Made by a program: the position numbers and the translations under genes | Notes under the pieces: generated by a model | What the model was told of the DNA's origin: nothing | What the model saw: only the letters and a program-made list of their open reading frames with translations | The model's database searches: none | In this document: one piece after another, positions 19,045 through 27,647 of the stretch | Numbering within the stretch: the stretch's first letter is position 1 | Layout of the letters: every line of letters begins with the position of its first letter | NCBI GenBank assembly: GCA_016934985.1 | Contig: JAFGRU010000113.1 | Coordinates: 1 to 52,276, forward strand | Source of the DNA: Deltaproteobacteria bacterium | GTDB taxonomy: Bacteria; Desulfobacterota; Desulfuromonadia; Desulfuromonadales; JAAYDE01 | DNA length: 52,276 nucleotides | Direction: 5' to 3'

Positions 19045-20022
19045 TCAGACAATCAGGCGGTTTTTCATCTCCTCCCTGGATGCAGGAGCAACGGCCAACG
19101 TGCGGTAGTCCTCATCCCTGCGAATGGCCATCAGGACCTCATCCCGATCCCTTCCTTTGCCATAGCCTGCGACCAAAGCCGCCGCCATTTCCATATCCTT
19201 GTCGCCGGGCTGTCCACGTAAAAGCCCAAGTGGACCGGGAAATTCGGCCGCCTGAATCAGATAATCCTCCGGTCTTACAAATTTTTTTATTTCCTCATTA
19301 TTGGATTGGTTGCGACCGACCACCAACCTTACCAGCGGGGAAAGGCGAAACTGCCTGCCAACTTTAAGCAATTCCACATCCTCCACGGTGGCATCCCCGC
19401 TATATTCCAGCAAATCCCGCAGCCGGTTGGAAAAACCCGTTTCCGTAAGAAGGCATCCACCTCCGGGGGAGGGGTATTCGCTCACCCCCCATTTCCTGGC
19501 CAACTCCTCCTGCCGTCTCCTGGTTCGGCCCTGAATGTCGAAAAGCCTCTCTCGATCAACTAATCCGTTCTCTTCCATGGGAGTCACAGAGAGCAATCTG
19601 GCGCTCAAAGGGCGAAGAATGTACTCACCAACGCCGGAGGCATTGGCAACCGCCCGCAAGGAACTCAAATTCTGGCTCATGGGACGCTGGCCCAGGACCT
19701 CCCCTGAAAAGAGGAAGTCAAAACCCCTTTCCCGCATTATCTCACCGGCCAGGCGAAACATCATGGCGTGACAGTCAATGCAGGGGTTCATGTTCTTCCC
19801 ATAGCCGTAACGGGGTTTTTTCACCATCTCCAGATGAACCGGCCCTATATCCCGGACAACGATGGGAATATCGAGAAGGATCGAAGCCTTGCGTGCCTTT
19901 TCAGCACCGAAAAAGGGGGTCACGAAGGTGACACCCCAGACTTCCACGCCCTGCCGACGCAAAGTTAATGCTGCTAAAATACTGTCCAGACCCCCTGAAA
20001 AAAGTCCCAGGCCCCTGCTCAT
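19045..20022 (-). CDS. PP-loop ATP-pyrophosphatase, tRNA thiouridylase-like (ThiI/MnmA type)
   Basis: The 325-residue protein starts with a PP-loop (SGGLDSILAAL, residues 9-19), typical of enzymes that adenylate tRNA uridine before sulfur transfer. A Cys pair follows at about 81 and 84 (NPCIDCHAMMF), then FSGEVLGQRPMSQ. A third Cys lies in PSPGGGCLL. The C-terminal part has the DUF814/NFACT-R-like text seen in delta-proteobacterial relatives often labelled thiouridylase. It lacks the THUMP domain of true ThiI and is shorter than MnmA, so the substrate is uncertain. GGAGAGG lies before the ATG. It is the third gene after glcD-glcF, 34 bases from glcF, so it is likely co-transcribed. Confidence 0.75.
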   Translation of the reverse strand: MSRGLGLFSGGLDSILAALTLRRQGVEVWGVTFVTPFFGAEKARKASILLDIPIVVRDIGPVHLEMVKKPRYGYGKNMNPCIDCHAMMFRLAGEIMRERGFDFLFSGEVLGQRPMSQNLSSLRAVANASGVGEYILRPLSARLLSVTPMEENGLVDRERLFDIQGRTRRRQEELARKWGVSEYPSPGGGCLLTETGFSNRLRDLLEYSGDATVEDVELLKVGRQFRLSPLVRLVVGRNQSNNEEIKKFVRPEDYLIQAAEFPGPLGLLRGQPGDKDMEMAAALVAGYGKGRDRDEVLMAIRRDEDYRTLAVAPASREEMKNRLIV

Positions 20023-20056
20023 GTCAACCTCTCCGGATAATTAGCTTACCGGTTTA

Positions 20057-21352
20057 TTATTTGCCGGTGTCCAGCTTTTCCAGTTCGGATGCCAGCAGTT
20101 CGAGAACGTGACATACCTGTTGATCCTGTCCGGCATGATTGATGGAATCGAGGAGCTGCATCATGCAACCCGGACAGGCCGTAGCCACCAAGCGGGCATC
20201 GGTTTGGGCAATTGCAGCCGCCTTTTTCGCCCCAATTTTCTGACTCATGCCGTAGTGATAAACGGAAAAGGTTCCCCCCAGGCCACAGCATTGATCGGCA
20301 TTTTTCATCTCGACAAATTCGACGGCAGGAAGAGCATGAAGAATGGCGCGCGGCTCGCGGGTTATGCCCTGGTTGCGAAGGTGACAGGGATCGTGATAGG
20401 TGACCCTGACTTTGTCCTCAGCCGGTGGAAGTTCAGCCAGCTTCCCGCCTAGTCCCTGGTCAACCAGGAAGCGATGGATATCAATTACCTTGGCAGCCAG
20501 AACCGCCCCTTCCTCACCGGTTTTTTTGAGATTGCCGCGCAACCCGGCATTGCAGGAGGCACAGGCGGTAACAATATAATCCGCCTCGATCCCGGCCAGA
20601 GCATTGAAATTGCGCCGTGTCAGCTCATCCACGGTAGCACCGTCCCCGGAGGACAGGGCCGGGACCCCGCAGCAGCCCTGCTCCTTGGGAATGTGGATAT
20701 TTATCCCCAGGAACTTCAGCGCCCGGATGGCGGCATCGCCGATATGGGGATACATGAAATTGACCATGCAACCAGTGAAAAACACGACTTGGGGCTTGTC
20801 TTTATCCCCGGGGATGAATTCGGGATGCTGATCCCGAAAAGAATTGGGGGCGATTTTGGGGATGGTCCGGTCGCGTTTGATATAGGGCGCGGGAAAACGC
20901 AGACGCAAACCGCTTTTTTCGGGCACCTTGCGGAAAACCAGCCACGAGAAGGTTTTCCCCAGCCACAGCATGAGTTTCATCAAAGCCGGGCTTTTCAGAG
21001 TCGTGGACAGACCCGTGCCGAACAGTGTCAGCCCCTTGCGCTTGGCAATTTCGCGCCTTGAAGCCATGACAATTTCATCGACCGGCACCAGATTGGGGCA
21101 CTTGTCAGCGCAGGTACCACAGAGAAGGCACTTGGAAATGTTCTCCATGAAACGTTTGTCGATTTCCACCTCGCCGTTGAGAAGAGTCTGCGCCAGGGTA
21201 ACCTTGCCTCGTGCCACCATAGGTTCCCGTTTTTCCTGGTCGAAAATCGGACAATAGGCATGGCAGGTCCCGCACTTGACACACTGCTTGATGTCGTCGG
21301 CGTAGTCCTTGAGTTCCGGTTGTTTTTTCAGCTCTTTCATGTTGCTTTTCAC
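20057..21352 (-). CDS. glcF: Iron-sulfur subunit of a glycolate/lactate-type oxidoreductase (GlcF-like)
   Basis: The 431-residue protein has two 4Fe-4S motifs at the N-terminus (CVKCGTCHAYC and CLLCGTCADKCP) and two Cys-rich CCG domains, including GCCGVPALSSGD, CASCNAGL and QCCGLGGTFSVYH, as in GlcF and the heterodisulfide-reductase D family. It should pass electrons from the flavin subunit GlcD to the quinone pool at the inner membrane. The GTG at 21352 overlaps the glcD stop. An ATG four codons on (21340) is an alternative. The substrate could be glycolate, D-lactate or another 2-hydroxy acid; sequence alone does not decide. Confidence 0.88.
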   Translation of the reverse strand: MKSNMKELKKQPELKDYADDIKQCVKCGTCHAYCPIFDQEKREPMVARGKVTLAQTLLNGEVEIDKRFMENISKCLLCGTCADKCPNLVPVDEIVMASRREIAKRKGLTLFGTGLSTTLKSPALMKLMLWLGKTFSWLVFRKVPEKSGLRLRFPAPYIKRDRTIPKIAPNSFRDQHPEFIPGDKDKPQVVFFTGCMVNFMYPHIGDAAIRALKFLGINIHIPKEQGCCGVPALSSGDGATVDELTRRNFNALAGIEADYIVTACASCNAGLRGNLKKTGEEGAVLAAKVIDIHRFLVDQGLGGKLAELPPAEDKVRVTYHDPCHLRNQGITREPRAILHALPAVEFVEMKNADQCCGLGGTFSVYHYGMSQKIGAKKAAAIAQTDARLVATACPGCMMQLLDSINHAGQDQQVCHVLELLASELEKLDTGK

Positions 21353-22740
21353 ACCTGACCCGAGGCAGAGAATATCTTGCCAGGGTTCAAAATATTGTTG
21401 GGGTCCAAGGCCTTTTTGATGGTCTGCATGTACTTGATTGTCGGATTATTAAGTTCCATACCTAGAAACGGCGCCTTGGTAATACCGATGCCATGCTCTC
21501 CACTGAGGGTTCCGCCCAGAGCCAGGGTCGCCTTGAAAATCTCCTCCAAAGCCCGGTCAACCTTTTCCTCTTCACCAGGAACCGAACAGTCGACCATGAC
21601 ATTGACATGGATATTGCCGTCGCCGGCATGACCGAAGTTGATGATCGGCACCGCCACCTCTTTGGAAATCCTTTCCAGTTCCAGGATCATGTCGGGGATC
21701 TTGCTCCGGGGTACACAGATGTCCTCGTTAAACTTGTTGGGGTTGACCTGACGCAGGCTCGGCGAAATACTGCGCCGCAGTTTCCAGATATCCTCGGCCT
21801 CAGCCTGATCACGCGCCACCCGGGTTTCGACCACACCGAAGGGTGTGACAATCTCAAGAATGCGCGCAGCCTGTTTTTCGAGCAGTTCTTCCTCGCCATC
21901 AACCTCTATCACCAGAATCGCTTTGGCCTCCTCGGGGATAACCACATCCGTGGCGTTGCGAACCACGTCGATGCTTGTGGAATCCATAAATTCCAGAGTC
22001 GTGGGAATAATCTTGCCAAGGATGATCTGCGAGACGGCCTTACTCGCCCCACGGATAGAATCGAAAATGACCAGCATGGTCTTTTTTGCAGGCGGCAGAG
22101 GAATCAACTTAATAATAATTTTGGTGATAACCCCAAGGGTTCCTTCGCTGCCAACCATGAGGCGGGTGAGATCGTAACCGACAACCCCTTTCATGGTCTG
22201 CCCGCCGGTGCGGATGATATCTCCCGTGGGCGTGACCACCTCAAGACCCAGGATATAGTCCCTGGTTACCCCGTATTTGACACAGCGCGGCCCCCCGGCG
22301 CACTCGGCCACATTGCCGCCTAGGGTGCTGAATTTCAAAGATGCCGGATCGGGAGGATAAAAAAGCCCTTTTTCTTCCACGGCCTCCTGAAACGTCTCGG
22401 TCACGACACCCGGCTCAACTTCGGCAACCATGTTCTCTTCATCAATCCGCAGGATTTTATCCATGCCCTGCAAAACCAGGGCAACGCCCCCCTCCGTGGG
22501 AATGCTTCCTCCGGAAAAACCGCTGCCCGCACCCCGCGGATAAACCGGAAATCTCTCGGCATTGGCCAACTGCAGAACACGACTGACCTCTTCCGCCGAA
22601 TGGGCATGAACAACGGCCTCGGCCAGACAGCGCTGCTGGGTGGCATCAAAGGAATAACAGACCAAGTCGGCTTTTTCCGTTGAAACATTCTCCCGTCCGA
22701 CAATACTTTCAAGGCTTTTGATAATTTTTTTATCCAACAT
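21349..22740 (-). CDS. glcD: FAD-linked 2-hydroxy acid dehydrogenase (GlcD-like)
   Basis: The 463-residue flavoprotein has the FAD-binding type 4 domain (VYPRGAGSGFSGGSIP, PPDPASLKFSTLGGNVAECAGG, GSEGTLGVIT) and the C-terminal oxidase domain (NFGHAGDGNIHVN, SGEHGIG, DPNNILNPGKIF). It should oxidise glycolate or D-lactate and hand electrons to GlcF, which is encoded in the next, overlapping gene. AAGGAACC lies just before the ATG. A promoter and two palindromes upstream (22897-22958) suggest specific control. Confidence 0.9.
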   Translation of the reverse strand: MLDKKIIKSLESIVGRENVSTEKADLVCYSFDATQQRCLAEAVVHAHSAEEVSRVLQLANAERFPVYPRGAGSGFSGGSIPTEGGVALVLQGMDKILRIDEENMVAEVEPGVVTETFQEAVEEKGLFYPPDPASLKFSTLGGNVAECAGGPRCVKYGVTRDYILGLEVVTPTGDIIRTGGQTMKGVVGYDLTRLMVGSEGTLGVITKIIIKLIPLPPAKKTMLVIFDSIRGASKAVSQIILGKIIPTTLEFMDSTSIDVVRNATDVVIPEEAKAILVIEVDGEEELLEKQAARILEIVTPFGVVETRVARDQAEAEDIWKLRRSISPSLRQVNPNKFNEDICVPRSKIPDMILELERISKEVAVPIINFGHAGDGNIHVNVMVDCSVPGEEEKVDRALEEIFKATLALGGTLSGEHGIGITKAPFLGMELNNPTIKYMQTIKKALDPNNILNPGKIFSASGQV

Positions 22741-22896
22741 ATACTTGGTTCCTTACAAATAAAATCCCACAGACGAATTCCCCTCTTTTTAAAGTTGAGG
22801 GAAATACCGAAAGCGGGCAATGCTAACTGATCATCCTTTCACACGGTCGCTTTGGCATCCCGTCATTTAAAGATGACTTTTCTGGTTATTTTGTCT

Positions 22897-22925
22897 ATAG
22901 TAGTTTCTTTTTTGCCTCAAGGCAA
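22897..22925 (-). promoter_or_regulatory. Probable promoter and operator of glcDF
   Basis: The minus strand has TTGCCT (22920-22925) and TACTAT (22897-22902) with 17 bases between. The -35 lies inside a perfect 14-base palindrome TTGCCTCAAGGCAA (22912-22925), a likely regulator site. Confidence 0.45.
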
Positions 22926-22929
22926 TAAA

Positions 22930-22958
22930 GAATAACCGTTTTCATCAAACGGTTATTC
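22930..22958. repeat. Perfect 12-base inverted repeat upstream of glcD
   Basis: GAATAACCGTTT and its complement are separated by TCATC. No T-run follows directly, so it is less likely a terminator than a DNA- or RNA-level regulatory site. It lies in the divergent region between glcD and radA. Confidence 0.6.
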
Positions 22959-23044
22959 CGAAAAAAAGAATGTGAAAATATCATAAAATCCCGGTGAGAT
23001 AAATGTTTTTTAGTGGGAGAATATATTTCCCCGGATAAAATCGC

Positions 23045-24412
23045 ATGGCCGGAAAATCAAAACCAAAAACCATTTTTGCCTGTCAATCCTGCGGTTATCA
23101 GAGCCCGAAATGGCTGGGGAAATGCCCGGACTGCCAACAGTGGAACACTTTGGCTGAAGAGGTTCATCATCAAACGGCCGCTCGCTCTCCCGCTGTGACA
23201 ACCACTAGCCAAATTCAGCATCTCAGCGATTTCGACGCCCCCAAGGAGGTGCGATATTCAAGCGGTATGTCTGAGTTGGACCGGGTCCTGGGCGGCGGCT
23301 TTGTCACAGGCTCTCTGACTCTGATCGGAGGCGATCCCGGCATCGGCAAGTCGACCCTTCTGCTCCAATGCATGAGCCATCTCGGAAGCAGCCGCAAAAC
23401 ACTCTACGTCACGGCCGAAGAGTCACCCCACCAGGTCAAGTTGCGGGCCGACCGCCTCAAGGCATCTTCGGAAGCCCTCTTTCTCATCGCAGAAACCTCC
23501 CTGGAAAAAATCCTTGATCATGTCCGGAGGTTCAAACCCGCCTTCCTGGTCATCGACTCTATCCAAACCATTTTTTCCGAGGAACTCGAATCCGCGCCGG
23601 GCAGCGTCAGCCAAGTCAGGGAGTGCGGTGGCCGTCTCATGCAGCTGGCCAAGGGCGAAGGAGTCAGCACCTGTATCGTCGGACATGTCACCAAGGACGG
23701 CGCCATTGCCGGACCGCGCATGCTGGAGCACATGGTCGACACCGTCCTCTATTTCGAAGGGGACCCCTCCTACCCTTACCGCATTCTGCGTACAGTAAAA
23801 AACCGTTTCGGGTCCACCAATGAGATCGGAGTGTTCGAAATGGGAGAAGAGGGCCTGCGGGAGATTCTCAACCCTTCCGAGATTTTTCTCGAAGAACGCC
23901 CCGAAAAAAGCGCCGGCAGCGTGGTCGTCCCATCCCTGGAGGGATCGCGGCCGATTCTTGTAGAACTTCAGGCCCTGGTTTCCAGCGCCTCTTTCGGCAC
24001 ACCGCAACGCTCCACCATCGGCATCGACCATAAAAAGGTGTCGCTCCTTATCGCCGTTCTGGAAAAAAAGGCCGGCCTTCCCCTCATGGGGCAGGACATC
24101 TTTTTCAACGTCGCGGGAGGCGTCCGCCTGGATGAGCCGGCGGTTGACCTGGGGGTCATTACCGCTCTCGCTTCCAGTCATCTCAACAAACCGATCCTGG
24201 CGCAAACGGTTATCTTTGGAGAAGTCGGCCTGACCGGTGAAGTGCGGGCCGTCGCCCGCCCTGATATTCGTGTGAAAGAGGCACAGCGCTTGGGCTTCAA
24301 GCGCTGTTTTCTGCCGGAAAGCAACCTCAAAAACCTTCAGACTTCCTGCCACATTGAACTGACGGGGGTCCGCCACGTCCAGGAAATTCTCGACAAGATA
24401 TTTGAAAACTGA
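23045..24412 (+). CDS. radA: DNA repair protein RadA
   Basis: The 455-residue RecA-like helicase helps branch migration in recombination. It has a C4 zinc finger (C13, C16, C27, C30), a Walker A motif GGDPGIGKST (about 95-104), the RadA-specific KNRFGSTNEIGVFEM, and a C-terminal Lon-protease-like domain (ARPDIRVKEAQRLGFKRCFLP). The length is normal. The start codon lacks a strong ribosome site, but MAGKSKPKTIFACQSCG matches the family N-terminus. Confidence 0.96.
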   Translation: MAGKSKPKTIFACQSCGYQSPKWLGKCPDCQQWNTLAEEVHHQTAARSPAVTTTSQIQHLSDFDAPKEVRYSSGMSELDRVLGGGFVTGSLTLIGGDPGIGKSTLLLQCMSHLGSSRKTLYVTAEESPHQVKLRADRLKASSEALFLIAETSLEKILDHVRRFKPAFLVIDSIQTIFSEELESAPGSVSQVRECGGRLMQLAKGEGVSTCIVGHVTKDGAIAGPRMLEHMVDTVLYFEGDPSYPYRILRTVKNRFGSTNEIGVFEMGEEGLREILNPSEIFLEERPEKSAGSVVVPSLEGSRPILVELQALVSSASFGTPQRSTIGIDHKKVSLLIAVLEKKAGLPLMGQDIFFNVAGGVRLDEPAVDLGVITALASSHLNKPILAQTVIFGEVGLTGEVRAVARPDIRVKEAQRLGFKRCFLPESNLKNLQTSCHIELTGVRHVQEILDKIFEN

Positions 24413-24473
24413 CATATTGGTTTTTCAAGTTACTTTTCACCTGTAAACACTATTTAGCATTTGAGACCGGTTG

Positions 24474-24998
24474 ATGGACACCAGAACCTATAAAATCCGC
24501 AAAGCGTTTATGATCCCTCTCACCCTGAGCCTGTTTTTCGGATACCTGCTCCTGGCCCTGTGCGTCTTTCAGAAGGAACCTTCTTCCAAGCTGATTGTTT
24601 TGTCTATCTTAAACATTTTTTTGACGGTGTTCTTTATCGAAAACCTTTTCCGTTCTCTCGTTATCAATGAAAATTCCATCACTCACAACAAATTTCTGAG
24701 GCGAAAAACCCTTCTTTTCAGTGAAATCAACTCCTTTGAATCGCTCAGCCTTAGGAAAAGAATGTTTTCCACCCTCTCCACCGAAGAAAGTTTTTTAATT
24801 TTCTCCAATGTCTACCAAAACTTCGAAGACCTTATGAGGCAAATCCTGGCCCGTCTCCCGGAAAACTCCGTCAGCCAGGAAACCAAAGAACTCGCCACCT
24901 CGCCACCGGTCAAACGCGGCGACATCATCTCTTTTTGGATAGCGGCTTTAGTTTTGGGTGGAATTTTGCTACAACAGGCTTCAATCTACATCAAATGA
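24474..24998 (+). CDS. Small membrane protein with PH-like segment, unknown function
   Basis: The 174-residue product has two N-terminal membrane segments (about 13-33 and 41-61), a soluble middle (SLVINENSITHNKFLRRKTLLFSEINSF) that resembles bacterial PH-like domains, and a C-terminal membrane segment (ISFWIAALVLGGILL). It starts at ATG 24474; a TTG directly before it extends the frame by one codon. It lies 60 bases after radA and 95 before the dksA-type gene. I do not recognise a defined family. Confidence 0.7.
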   Translation: MDTRTYKIRKAFMIPLTLSLFFGYLLLALCVFQKEPSSKLIVLSILNIFLTVFFIENLFRSLVINENSITHNKFLRRKTLLFSEINSFESLSLRKRMFSTLSTEESFLIFSNVYQNFEDLMRQILARLPENSVSQETKELATSPPVKRGDIISFWIAALVLGGILLQQASIYIK

Positions 24999-25030
24999 CC
25001 ACATTCCGACATTCAGGGCCCCATGAAAAG

Positions 25031-25060
25031 TTGACTTAAACCCTGAAAAAGTCATAGAAT
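25031..25060 (+). promoter_or_regulatory. Promoter of the DksA-family gene
   Basis: TTGACT (25031-25036) and TAGAAT (25055-25060) are 18 bases apart, with the RNA start expected about 27 bases before the start codon. Confidence 0.55.
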
Positions 25061-25093
25061 TGGGCCATTGAAGCATTCAGGAGGTAAAACGGT

Positions 25094-25450
25094 ATGAAAA
25101 AAGAACTTCTTGAAGAGTTCCGCAGTCATTTAACCCAGAAACTGGAGAGCCTGTTGCGTGATGCCGGCAAAACGGTTTCGGAAATGACAGGTCAGAAGGA
25201 CAACTTTCCAGACCCTACCGACCGGGCCTCGGTGGAATCTGATCGAAATTTTGAATTGAGAATCAGGGACCGGGAGCGCAAATTGATCAGCAAAATTCGG
25301 GAGACTTTGGAAAGGATCGACGACGAGGAATTTGGGATATGCGAAGTTTGCGGCGAGGATATTTCTTTGCAGCGTCTTCGCGCCCGGCCGGAAACCACCC
25401 TCTGCATCGACTGTAAAACCGAACAGGAGAGAAAGGAAAAGCTCGGTTAA
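25094..25450 (+). CDS. DksA/TraR-family zinc-finger regulator
   Basis: The 118-residue protein has an N-terminal coiled coil with acidic tip (FPDPTDRAS) and a C4 zinc finger (CEVC ... CIDC) in GICEVCGEDISLQRLRARP. DksA proteins bind the secondary channel of RNA polymerase and act with ppGpp on rRNA and amino-acid promoters. The tip Asp pair in DPTD is as in active DksA. AGGAGG lies 9 bases before the ATG, and the gene has its own promoter and terminator. Several paralogues are common in this order, so it may not be the main DksA. Confidence 0.88.
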   Translation: MKKELLEEFRSHLTQKLESLLRDAGKTVSEMTGQKDNFPDPTDRASVESDRNFELRIRDRERKLISKIRETLERIDDEEFGICEVCGEDISLQRLRARPETTLCIDCKTEQERKEKLG

Positions 25451-25475
25451 ACGGAACATCAGATTTTACCCATTT

Positions 25476-25525
25476 AAAAAGCCCTGGAAACCGCTAATCA
25501 ATCGGTACTCCAGGGCTTTTTTTCT
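25476..25525. terminator. Bidirectional terminator between dksA-type gene and EAL gene
   Basis: AAAAAGCCCTGGA (25476-25488) pairs with TCCAGGGCTTTTT (25509-25522) around a 20-base loop, with a long T-run on the plus side. It can serve both converging genes. Confidence 0.8.
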
Positions 25526-25564
25526 TCAAATTCCGACAGCTGAAAAATCTTTACTTTTCAGCCG

Positions 25565-27445
25565 TCAAGCCGATTTTCCAACCATCTGGGGCAGGTAAGG
25601 AGACAACACCTGGAGACAATCCTCTGGCGGCGAAGGCCTGGAAAAATAGAAACCCTGCCCTTCCCTGCAGTTCAAGTCTATTAGGAATCGGCATTGTTCC
25701 TTGTTTTCAATGCCTTTAACCAATGTTTTCAGACCCAACCCCTGAGCCAGACCCAGGAAAGTTTCAATCAGGGCTTCGGAGTCTTGGTCGCGAGGAATAT
25801 TTTCGAGAAACTTACGGGCGATTTTAATTCGGTCAATGGGGAGATATTTTAACTGGGTAATGGAGCAGCGCCCCAGGCCATAATCGTCAATAGCCAGGCG
25901 GATACCCCTTTTTTTGAGCTCCAGCAATTTTTCTACAACTTTCCCACTCTCAACCATGAGCAGGTTCTCCTGGAGATCCATTTCCAACAGACTCGGATCA
26001 ATTTGGCTCTCTTGAAGAATCCGGTCCACGCAAGAAATAAACCCGGAAGACATGAAATGTTTTTTAAAAATGTTGATACTGATCCTCAAATTCGGATGGT
26101 TGCCTTGCATTAGCACCTTGATCTGCCTGCAGGCATGACGCAAAGTCCACTCACCAAGGAGGAAAACAAGTTCACTGTCCTCTACGACCGGCAAAAAATC
26201 TCCAGGAAGAAGCAAACCGTCCTTAGGAGAGTTCCAGCGAAGCAAGGCCTCAAATCCTACTGTTCGACCGGATACCATTTCGACCTGGGTCTGATAAAAA
26301 AGGGAAAATTCCTCTTTAAGCAGAGCTTTGCCCAGCTTTTTCTGTAAAACAACCCTTGCTTCAGCTTGAGCATTCAATTTAGACGAAGAAAAATAGAATT
26401 TATCCCCCCCTTCCGCCTTGGCCGCATACATGGCGATGTTGGCTTTACGAAGCAGGGTTTCGATGTTCCGACCATCTTCGGGATAGAGAGCTATACCGAT
26501 ACTCGCCGTCCCTCGGACAACCTCCTCTTCAATTTTTAAAGGCTGATTGAGCAAACGACGCAGCCTGTCCGCCAAAGGGATGAGGCTTTCCGGTTGCTGA
26601 ATTCCATAAGGAAGCAAAGCAAACTCACCACCGGGAAGCCTTGCCAGAGTATCGCCGGTTCTGATGTTGGCCTTCAAGCGCTTGGAAATGGCCATCAAAA
26701 GAAGATCGGGAGAAATGTTCCCGTTCTTTCCTTTATAGCGGTCTATATCGATTTGAAGAAAAGCCACCTTTTCCCTACTGGTCCTGCACCGCTCCAGAGC
26801 ATTCTTCAACCGATCTTTCAGCAGAAAATTGTTGGGCAACCCCGTCAAAGAATCATAACAGTCTAACCTCTGGCAGACATCGTTGGTGTTTCGACCTTTC
26901 TCAGGTGAAAGAACCACCATGACCTCCACTTTTCCAATGGATTGGCTGATTGGGGATGCGGAAACGAAGACATCGACAACCTCATTATTATTAGCCAGGG
27001 CTTTAACCTGAACATCACGACATTTTTTATCCTGGCGAAAACCTTTCAAGACCCTCTTGACATAAACTTTTTTTGATTCTTCACAAAGGAATTCACTGAA
27101 ATTACGACCAATGGCTTCATCTCGGTGAAGTTTGAAAAAGTCAAGCCACATATCACTGACACGCGTGATATTACCATTAGAATCCATGCAGTGAAGAGGA
27201 ACAGGGGTGCTTTCAAAAAGTATGCGTATCCGGTTCTCATTCTCCCTTTTCAGACTCTCTCTAAAAACCAGTAAAATCCCGAAAAAGCAGATGGTGTTAA
27301 GCCCCACCACCATTACATCAAAACTGGAAAAGGAGCCTACACTCATAAGGTAAGCACCACGCAGGAGAAAAAAAACCAGGAGTAGGCAAGAAACCCAGGC
27401 GCCTATCAGCAAAACTTTAGGGGATATTTCTGTTTTCTTAAACAT
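25565..27445 (-). CDS. Membrane PAS-GGDEF-EAL protein, probable c-di-GMP phosphodiesterase
   Basis: The 626-residue protein has two N-terminal membrane segments (about 11-33 and 42-62), a PAS domain (about 75-180), a GGDEF domain and an EAL domain. The GGDEF motif is PGGEF at 271-275, so the catalytic Asp is lost and cyclase activity is unlikely. The EAL domain begins GFEALLRW (E399) and keeps ININIF-type Asn, MDLQEN, the DD of IDDYGLG, the Lys of IKIA, the second Glu of VKGIEN and the Gln of EGQGFYF, so hydrolysis of c-di-GMP is plausible. The DFG-T-G loop is altered (DDYGLGRCS). It is transcribed alone, facing the dksA-type gene. A nearby PilZ regulator and pilus genes are likely readers of the same signal. 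Confidence 0.88.
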   Translation of the reverse strand: MFKKTEISPKVLLIGAWVSCLLLVFFLLRGAYLMSVGSFSSFDVMVVGLNTICFFGILLVFRESLKRENENRIRILFESTPVPLHCMDSNGNITRVSDMWLDFFKLHRDEAIGRNFSEFLCEESKKVYVKRVLKGFRQDKKCRDVQVKALANNNEVVDVFVSASPISQSIGKVEVMVVLSPEKGRNTNDVCQRLDCYDSLTGLPNNFLLKDRLKNALERCRTSREKVAFLQIDIDRYKGKNGNISPDLLLMAISKRLKANIRTGDTLARLPGGEFALLPYGIQQPESLIPLADRLRRLLNQPLKIEEEVVRGTASIGIALYPEDGRNIETLLRKANIAMYAAKAEGGDKFYFSSSKLNAQAEARVVLQKKLGKALLKEEFSLFYQTQVEMVSGRTVGFEALLRWNSPKDGLLLPGDFLPVVEDSELVFLLGEWTLRHACRQIKVLMQGNHPNLRISINIFKKHFMSSGFISCVDRILQESQIDPSLLEMDLQENLLMVESGKVVEKLLELKKRGIRLAIDDYGLGRCSITQLKYLPIDRIKIARKFLENIPRDQDSEALIETFLGLAQGLGLKTLVKGIENKEQCRFLIDLNCREGQGFYFSRPSPPEDCLQVLSPYLPQMVGKSA

Positions 27446-27647
27446 GTAATCATTTCAGTGGTTTATTGATAAAATTCCGTTCCCATTTTATGCAAGGTCT
27501 ATACCTTTTCGTTTATTTTCCTGGCCAAAGCTGGAATGCAGCGCCGGCCTGCCCGCAAACCATCCCAGGAAGGGAAATAACCCATGATTTAAAAAGGATT
27601 TATCAGATGGAAGGAAAGAAAGATGTGTCCGTCTTTTTCGAATTTGG

